11,495 nucleotides of DNA from Actinomycetes bacterium (lineage in GTDB: Bacteria > Actinomycetota > Actinomycetes > Actinomycetales > Cellulomonadaceae), in contig JAEZZV010000163.1 of assembly GCA_023418375.1 (NCBI GenBank), positions 1 to 11,495 of the forward strand, in the 5' to 3' direction. A program made the translations under genes and the position numbers. Below, in pieces: positions 7,693 through 11,495 of this stretch (its first letter is position 1; each line of letters begins with the position of its first letter). Under the pieces are notes generated by a model, which saw only the letters and a program-made list of their open reading frames with translations, was not told the DNA's origin and made no database searches.

Positions 7693-7864
7693 GGCAGGAG
7701 GCCCTCTCAGTGGTGCTCAGGTGGGTGCTCTGGACGGTGCTGGTGCTGCTGTGCGGATGCTGCGGTGCGGCTGCCGCGTGGGTGCTGCCGTCGCCCTCGG
7801 GTCCTCCCCACGGCGACGGCGCCGGCGGGGCGGGGCGGGGCGCCGGGCGAGAGCGCTCCCACGT
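7693..7864 (-). promoter_or_regulatory. Probable 5' leader of the cellobiose phosphorylase operon
   Basis: If transcription starts about 7 bp after the TAGGAT box, the leader is about 170 nt. In transcript order it contains the operator, a C-rich tract (opposite GGGGC repeats at 7827-7841), a 9-bp perfect hairpin (7787-7795 with 7812-7820, GCCGTCGCC/GGCGACGGC, 16-nt loop carrying GGGGAGGA in the RNA), five AGCACC hexamers (7781-7786, 7742-7747, 7736-7741, 7724-7729, 7712-7717) and the ribosome-binding site GAGAGGG. I see no convincing leader protein. A regulatory role is inferred. Confidence 0.35.
7848..7861 (-). promoter_or_regulatory. CebR/CelR-type (LacI family) cello-oligosaccharide operator
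   Basis: The minus strand reads TGGGAGCGCTCTCG, matching 12 of 14 bases of the palindrome TGGGAGCGCTCCCA, which is the established target of CebR in Streptomyces and CelR in Thermobifida. It sits just downstream of a TAGGAT -10 box, overlapping the expected start of the cellobiose phosphorylase transcript, an ideal place for repression. The regulator gene itself is not in the window. The two mismatches both fall in one half-site. Confidence 0.72.
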
Positions 7865-7870
7865 CGACTC

Positions 7871-7876
7871 ATCCTA
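7871..7876 (-). promoter_or_regulatory. Probable -10 element (TAGGAT) of the GH94 operon
   Basis: On the minus strand TAGGAT fits the sigma-A TANNNT -10 consensus and lies ten bases upstream of the CebR/CelR-like operator. No good -35 is found at 16-18 bp (CCCGAG at 17 bp), so the promoter may be weak or may need an activator. The placement relative to the operator is the main support. Confidence 0.45.
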
Positions 7877-7963
7877 ACCCGACGGCGGCGGTGCTCGGGA
7901 AGGACCTCGGGCGTGCCCGGCCGCCGACGCGCGGGCCCCGACTGCCAACTGACGTAGGTCCCC

Positions 7964-7991
7964 TTGTCACCAGGCCCCATCTGACTACCCT
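7964..7991 (+). promoter_or_regulatory. Probable sigma-A promoter of fusA2
   Basis: TTGTCA at 7964-7969 and TACCCT at 7986-7991 are separated by 16 bp, a good vegetative promoter for this GC content. The predicted start near 7998 gives a leader of about 25 nt with AAGGAG at 8014-8019 just before the ATG at 8024. It points away from the GH94 promoter about 90 bp to the left. Confidence 0.55.
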
Positions 7992-8023
7992 GCCCCAAAG
8001 GGCCACTCCAAAGAAGGAGAAGA

Positions 8024-10117
8024 ATGGACACCGCAACCATCCGGAATGTGGCCCTGGTGGGCCACAGCGGCGCAGGCAAGACGACCCTCGCCGAAGCCCT
8101 GCTGCACCGGGCCGGGGTCGTCCCTCGACTGGGCCGCGTCGAAGAGGGTACGACGGTCTGCGACACCGAGCCCGAGGAGATCAAGCGGGGGATCTCCCTC
8201 TCGCCCGCGATCGCCCCCTTCCCGTGGAAGGCGCCCGACGGGCGCGAGTACACGATCAACCTCATCGACACCCCCGGCTACGCCGACTTCGCCGCGGGCG
8301 TCGACGCCGCCCTGTCCGTCGCTGACCTCGCCCTCATCGTGGTCAGCGCCGTCGACGGGGTCGAGGTCGGCACCGAGATCGTCTGGAAGCAGTGCGAGGA
8401 GCTCGGCATCCCGCGCATGGTGTTCCTCACCAAGGAGGACAAACCGCGCGCCGACTTCCACCGCGTGCTGGACCAGATGCGGGCGATGTTCGGCTCGGGG
8501 CTCGTGCCCCTCGAGCTGCCCATCGGCGAGGAGGAGGCGCTGCACGGCGTCGCCGACCTGCTCACCGAGGAGGGCTACGCCTACGACGGCGACGGCACCC
8601 ACCACACCGAGGCGCTCAGCGGCGACGTCGCCGAGGAGGAGAAGCGCCTGCACGACGAGATCGCCGAGGAGATCGTCTCCGGCGACGACGAGCAGCTCGA
8701 GCGCTACCTGTCGGGTGACGTCCCGTCGGCCGGGGAGCTCGAGACGGCCCTCGTGCACGAGGTCCGCGACGGCGCGGAGTTCCCGGTGCTGCTCGGCTCA
8801 GCGATCACCGGCGTCGGCGTCGACCGCCTGGCCGACTACCTGTGCGAGCTCGCGCCGTCCCCCGCCGACCGCCCGGCCGTCGTCCGCGCGGGCACGCCCG
8901 ACGGCCCCGAGACCGAGGTCGCCGCCGACCCGGCCGGCGAGCCCCTGCTGTACGTGTTCCGCACCGTCGCCGACCCGTTCGTCGGCCAGGTCTCGCTGTT
9001 CAAGGTGCTGTCCGGCACCGTGAAGAACGAGGACCGCCTGGTCAACGGCGTGACCGGGACCGAGGAGCGGATGCACGGCCTGTTCCGGATGCGCGGCAAG
9101 GAGCACACGAACGTCGAGGCGCTCGTCGCGGGCGACATCGGCGCCGTCGCGAAGCTCGCCGCCACGCCCACGGGCTCGACGCTCGCCAAGCGCGGCCAGA
9201 CGGTGCACGTACCGGCCCCGGCCTCGCGCCCGACGCCGTACGCGCTCGCCCTCAAGCCGCTCACCCAGGCCGACGACGACAAGCTGTCCTCGGCGCTGCA
9301 GCGGCTCGTCGGTGAGGACCCGAGCCTCGCGATCGACCGCAACGACGCCGGGCAGACGATCGTGCGCGGCACCGGCGACACGCACATCGCCGTCGCGCTC
9401 GAGCGGCTCGCCCGCAAGTTCGGCGTGAACGTCGTGACCGAGGAGGTGCGCATCGCCTACCGCGAGACCATCACGCGCACCGCCGAGGCCGAGGGCAAGC
9501 TCAAGAAGCAGTCCGGCGGCCACGGCCAGTACGCCGTCTGCCAGCTGCGGGTCAGCCCGGCCGCGCGCGGCGAGGGCTCGGCGTTCATCGACTCGATCGT
9601 CGGCGGCGCGATCCCGCGCAACTTCATCCCCGCGGTGGAGAAGGGCGTCCTGGAGCAGATGGCGCTCGGCGGCCACCACGGGTTCCCTGTGGTCGACGTC
9701 AAGGTCGAGTGCTACGACGGCAAGTTCCACCCCGTCGACTCCTCCGAGATGGCGTTCCGCACGGCGGCGTCCATGGGCCTGAAGGAGGCCATGGCGAAGG
9801 CCGGCGCGGTCATCCTCGAGCCCGTGTCGCTCATCACGGTGCGCGTCCCGCAGGAGCTGCAGGGCGACATCATGGGCGACCTGTCGTCCCGGCGCGGCCG
9901 CATCGCCGGCACCGACTCGCTGCCCGGCGGCGTCAGCCAGATCCAGGCGATGGTGCCCGAGGCGGAGATCGGCCGGTACGTCATGGACCTGCGGTCGATG
10001 ACCGGAGGCCGGGGCACCTTCGACGCGCAGTTCGACCACTACGACGTGCTGCCGAGCCACCTGGTCGACAAGGTCGCCGCCGCGGCCAAGGAGGCCAAGG
10101 ACCCGAAGGAGCACTGA
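8024..10117 (+). CDS. fusA2: EF-G-like translational GTPase (EF-G2)
   Basis: This 697-residue protein has the full elongation factor G architecture: a GTPase domain (1 to about 285), beta-barrel domain II (about 305-395), and domains III, IV and V (to about 690). Visible GTPase motifs are the P-loop GHSGAGKT at 13-20, switch I RGIS at 55-58, DTPGY at 82-86, TKED at 136-139 and GSA at 258-260. Domain IV/V signatures include GGHGQYAVCQ, MSEM-like SSEMAFRTAAS and GDLSSRRGRI. Compared with true EF-G, the catalytic DTPGH has Tyr86 instead of His, and the guanine-specifying NKMD reads TKED. This places it in the FusA2/EF-G2 group of actinobacteria; the mycobacterial member was reported to bind GTP without ribosome-stimulated hydrolysis. 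The true role is unclear, possibly ribosome rescue or growth-phase tuning. It has its own promoter and ribosome-binding site AAGGAG, and a terminator follows directly, so it is monocistronic. Confidence 0.93.
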   Translation: MDTATIRNVALVGHSGAGKTTLAEALLHRAGVVPRLGRVEEGTTVCDTEPEEIKRGISLSPAIAPFPWKAPDGREYTINLIDTPGYADFAAGVDAALSVADLALIVVSAVDGVEVGTEIVWKQCEELGIPRMVFLTKEDKPRADFHRVLDQMRAMFGSGLVPLELPIGEEEALHGVADLLTEEGYAYDGDGTHHTEALSGDVAEEEKRLHDEIAEEIVSGDDEQLERYLSGDVPSAGELETALVHEVRDGAEFPVLLGSAITGVGVDRLADYLCELAPSPADRPAVVRAGTPDGPETEVAADPAGEPLLYVFRTVADPFVGQVSLFKVLSGTVKNEDRLVNGVTGTEERMHGLFRMRGKEHTNVEALVAGDIGAVAKLAATPTGSTLAKRGQTVHVPAPASRPTPYALALKPLTQADDDKLSSALQRLVGEDPSLAIDRNDAGQTIVRGTGDTHIAVALERLARKFGVNVVTEEVRIAYRETITRTAEAEGKLKKQSGGHGQYAVCQLRVSPAARGEGSAFIDSIVGGAIPRNFIPAVEKGVLEQMALGGHHGFPVVDVKVECYDGKFHPVDSSEMAFRTAASMGLKEAMAKAGAVILEPVSLITVRVPQELQGDIMGDLSSRRGRIAGTDSLPGGVSQIQAMVPEAEIGRYVMDLRSMTGGRGTFDAQFDHYDVLPSHLVDKVAAAAKEAKDPKEH

Positions 10118-10129
10118 ACCGCACGACGA

Positions 10130-10161
10130 CGGGGCCGGGCGGCGCAGGCTGCCCGGCCCCG
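10130..10161 (+). terminator. Intrinsic-type terminator hairpin of fusA2
   Basis: The stem starts 13 nt after the fusA2 stop. Positions 10130-10140 pair perfectly with 10151-10161 (CGGGGCCGGGC with GCCCGGCCCCG); three further pairs including one G·T extend it to 14 bp with a GCAG loop. No T tract follows, typical of high-GC actinobacteria. Position and strength support the call. Confidence 0.7.
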
Positions 10162-10185
10162 CTGCGTCACCCCCGGCCCCCTGGC

Positions 10186-10230
10186 TCTGTGGAGGATCCA
10201 CCACGGAAAGCGCGGGCAATCCTCCACAGA
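10186..10230. repeat. 12-bp perfect inverted repeat upstream of the AbiEi/DUF559-like gene, candidate operator
   Basis: TCTGTGGAGGAT at 10186-10197 is the exact reverse complement of ATCCTCCACAGA at 10219-10230, with a 21-nt spacer; the arm centres are 33 bp apart, about three helical turns. It is 79 bp before the ATG at 10309. AbiEi-type antitoxins are known to autoregulate by binding inverted repeats upstream of their genes, so an operator is a reasonable inference. The fusA2 terminator is a separate structure 25 bp to the left. Confidence 0.5.
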
Positions 10231-10308
10231 CACCCCGGCGCGGCGGGAGATGCACGGGGACGGCGGGCCGGATCGGGTCGGTGGCCCGCGATCCGCTGGG
10301 GTCTCGGC

Positions 10309-10371
10309 ATGGACCGCGCCCGGCTCGAGCTCATCAGGAGGGCCGCCCGTCGGCAGGACGACGTGGTGTGA
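10309..10371 (+). pseudogene. Detached N-terminal fragment of the AbiEi/DUF559-like gene (frameshift)
   Basis: From ATG 10309 the frame encodes MDRARLELIRRAARRQDDVV and then stops at 10369-10371. This peptide looks like the first helix of the winged helix-turn-helix typical of AbiEi-family proteins, and its natural continuation, TVRQLLALGVSPDAAERRV, is found immediately afterwards in another frame. Removing the two bases TG from GTGGTGTGACG would join the two parts (QDDVVTVRQLL). The stop TGA overlaps a GTG start in the downstream frame as GTGA, so coupled reinitiation could still produce the rest. Sequencing error is also possible. Confidence 0.6.
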
Positions 10372-11282
10372 CGGTCCGCCAGCTCCTGGCGCTCGGCGTG
10401 AGTCCGGACGCCGCAGAGCGGCGGGTGGCCCGTGGCGAGTGGCAGCGGCCGTTCGCGGGGGTGGTCGTCGTGCACAGCGGCCGGCTGTCCTGGCGGGCCT
10501 GGGCGCGAGCTGCGCTGCTCCGCGCAGGCCCCGGCGCCCACCTGAGCCACGACGCGGCCGGTCATGTGCTCGAGTACCTCTCGCGCCCGCCACGGACAGT
10601 CGACGTCTCCGTGCCGGCATCCCGGAGGATCGACCGGGCGCCGACGTCATGCCTACCCGACGCGCCCGTTGTGCGGGTCCACCGCCGCCGGCGCCTCGAC
10701 GGCGAGGTCGTCGCCCGGTTCCCGGTGACGACGCGCGGCGCCACGGTGCTCGACCTGCTCGACGTCGCCCGTTCGGACGACGACGCCGTCGGGATCGTCT
10801 GCGCAGCCATCCGCGCGCGGACATGGCCCGAGCAGATCCTCGACGCCGCCGCGGCGCGCCCGCACCTGCCGCGCCGCGGACTGCTCCTCGAGCTCCTGGC
10901 CGCGGTCGCCGACGGTGCTGAGTCGCCGCTGGAGCTGGGCTACCACCGCGACGTCGAACGTCGGCACGGGCTGCCGCGGTCGGGCCGGCAGGGCTGGGAG
11001 CGGCTCGACGGCCGGTGGCTGCGGTCCGACGTGCGCTGCGACGGTCTCGGCGTCCGTGCGGAGCTCGACGGACGGCTCGCCCACCCGGGCGGCAGGACCG
11101 ACGCGGACACCTGGCGCGACAACGCCGTCGTCATCGCCCACGGTGAGCTGACGCTCCGGTACCGGTGGGCGCACGTGGCCGGTGATCCGTGCGGTACGGC
11201 GCGCCAGGTCGCCGGCGCCCTGAGGTCCCGCGGCTGGGCGGGCACTGTGCGCCGATGCGGCCCCGGATGCTCGGCGGCGTGA
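10368..11282 (+). CDS. AbiEi-family / DUF559-type protein: winged HTH plus Vsr-like nuclease-fold domain, 5' frameshifted
   Basis: From GTG 10368 this frame gives 304 residues. Residues 1-40 (TVRQLLALGVSPDAAERRVARGEWQRPFAGVVVV) are the remainder of an N-terminal winged helix as in type IV toxin-antitoxin AbiEi proteins. A middle domain follows (about 40-180). The C-terminal part resembles DUF559, a Vsr-like endonuclease fold, with Glu185 in ESPLE, Asp221 and Asp225 in RSDVRCDG, Glu232-Leu-Asp-Gly at 232-235, and RDNAVV near 250. Such genes are common in actinobacteria, often without a partner; their function is mostly unproven. No AbiEii-type nucleotidyltransferase toxin is adjacent. The first helix lies in another frame (10309-10371), so the protein may be N-terminally truncated. 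An in-frame GTG at 10281 would add 29 residues that look out-of-frame. The catalytic-looking residues being kept argues for a recent frameshift, reinitiation or a sequence error. Confidence 0.72.
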   Translation: MTVRQLLALGVSPDAAERRVARGEWQRPFAGVVVVHSGRLSWRAWARAALLRAGPGAHLSHDAAGHVLEYLSRPPRTVDVSVPASRRIDRAPTSCLPDAPVVRVHRRRRLDGEVVARFPVTTRGATVLDLLDVARSDDDAVGIVCAAIRARTWPEQILDAAAARPHLPRRGLLLELLAAVADGAESPLELGYHRDVERRHGLPRSGRQGWERLDGRWLRSDVRCDGLGVRAELDGRLAHPGGRTDADTWRDNAVVIAHGELTLRYRWAHVAGDPCGTARQVAGALRSRGWAGTVRRCGPGCSAA

Positions 11283-11326
11283 GGCCGGACGGCCGGGCAC
11301 CCGCGGGCGTGGCGCAGACTGGGAGC

Positions 11327-11495
11327 ATGAGCACTCGGCGACCGACCCGTTGGGAGGACCGCGTCGCGGCCGACCCGAACCACTCGCACTGGTACGTCGA
11401 GCGGTTCCGCCGGATGGCCGCCGACGGCGCCGACCTCGCCGGCGAGGCCCGGCTCGTCGACGCCATGGTGCCGCGCGGCGCGCGGGTCCTCGACG
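11327..11495 (+). CDS. Class I SAM-dependent methyltransferase, N-terminal part (runs off right edge)
   Basis: The first 56 codons are present. MSTRRPTRWEDRVAADPNH is followed by HSHWYVERFRRMAADGADL and then LVDAMVPRGARVLDA, the entry into the SAM-binding motif I (normally VLDAGCGxG), which is cut by the window edge. The Asn-His-Ser-His-Trp-Tyr and FRRMA pattern is shared, from memory, with a group of small actinobacterial methyltransferases of unknown substrate. The ATG at 11327 fits the N-terminus. GGGAG lies only one base before it, too close for a good ribosome-binding site, and CAGACT is six bases before the ATG, so a leaderless transcript is possible. It starts 44 bp after the AbiEi-like gene on the same strand. 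Confidence 0.75.
   Translation, partial: MSTRRPTRWEDRVAADPNHSHWYVERFRRMAADGADLAGEARLVDAMVPRGARVLD

Noticed and set aside
7717..8271. 184-codon minus-strand frame in the GH94-fusA2 intergenic region
   Set aside because: It starts inside fusA2 antisense, spans both promoters and ends in Arg/Pro-rich low-complexity sequence.
5230..8325. 1031-codon stop-free frame on the plus strand
   Set aside because: It lies antisense to cellobiose phosphorylase and runs into fusA2 out of frame. The translation is Arg/Val/Ala/Gly-rich low-complexity sequence with no family resemblance, as expected opposite a high-GC coding strand.
10186..10230. Inverted repeat as the fusA2 terminator
   Set aside because: A much stronger hairpin lies 13 nt after the fusA2 stop, and this repeat has a long 21-nt spacer, better suited to protein binding.
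10281..10367. Upstream GTG start for the AbiEi-like gene
   Set aside because: The added residues do not look like the family, while the family-like helix is encoded in the neighbouring frame from 10309.

Overview
The window is chromosomal DNA from a very GC-rich actinobacterium, most likely Cellulomonas or a close relative. The evidence is the strong G/C bias at third codon positions, an F420-dependent oxidoreductase, an EF-G2-type GTPase, and above all a cellobiose phosphorylase that closely resembles, from memory, the enzymes of Cellulomonas gilvus and C. uda, down to the catalytic Asp490 numbering. I see no rRNA, tRNA, CRISPR array, transposase or phage gene.

Layout. Positions 1-1526 (minus strand) hold the start of metF (methylenetetrahydrofolate reductase, running off the left edge), preceded by an F420-dependent luciferase-like oxidoreductase of the G6PDH-like family. 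The divergent intergenic region 1527-1704 carries a 22-bp-period repeat array. From 1705 to 2679 (plus) lies a secreted lipoprotein with a degenerate and an intact FKBP domain. A strong hairpin (2732-2760) separates it from a convergent two-gene GH94 operon on the minus strand: cellobiose phosphorylase (5212-7692), then a second GH94 phosphorylase of another subfamily (2786-5215). The two genes overlap by 4 nt. The 331-bp region upstream carries a near-match to the CebR/CelR cello-oligosaccharide operator just downstream of a TAGGAT -10, followed by a structured leader. Divergently, with its own promoter, lies the gene for the EF-G-like GTPase FusA2 (8024-10117), closed by a strong terminator hairpin. 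After a 12-bp inverted repeat comes an AbiEi/DUF559-type gene that looks frameshifted by a two-base TG duplication near its start (10309-11282). The window ends in the first 56 codons of a class I methyltransferase (11327 onward).

How the genes work together. The coherent unit is the GH94 pair. Cellobiose imported after extracellular cellulose digestion would be split by phosphate to glucose 1-phosphate and glucose. The coupled second enzyme probably phosphorolyses a related disaccharide with a different reducing-end sugar (oxidised cellobiose or an N-acetylated disaccharide are the obvious options). The operator suggests LacI-family repression relieved by cello-oligosaccharides. The flanking genes look like unrelated housekeeping or accessory loci.

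The most interesting points are the operator and leader of the GH94 operon, the identity of the second phosphorylase, the 22-bp repeats at the F420 gene start, and the frameshifted AbiEi-like gene with its upstream inverted repeat.
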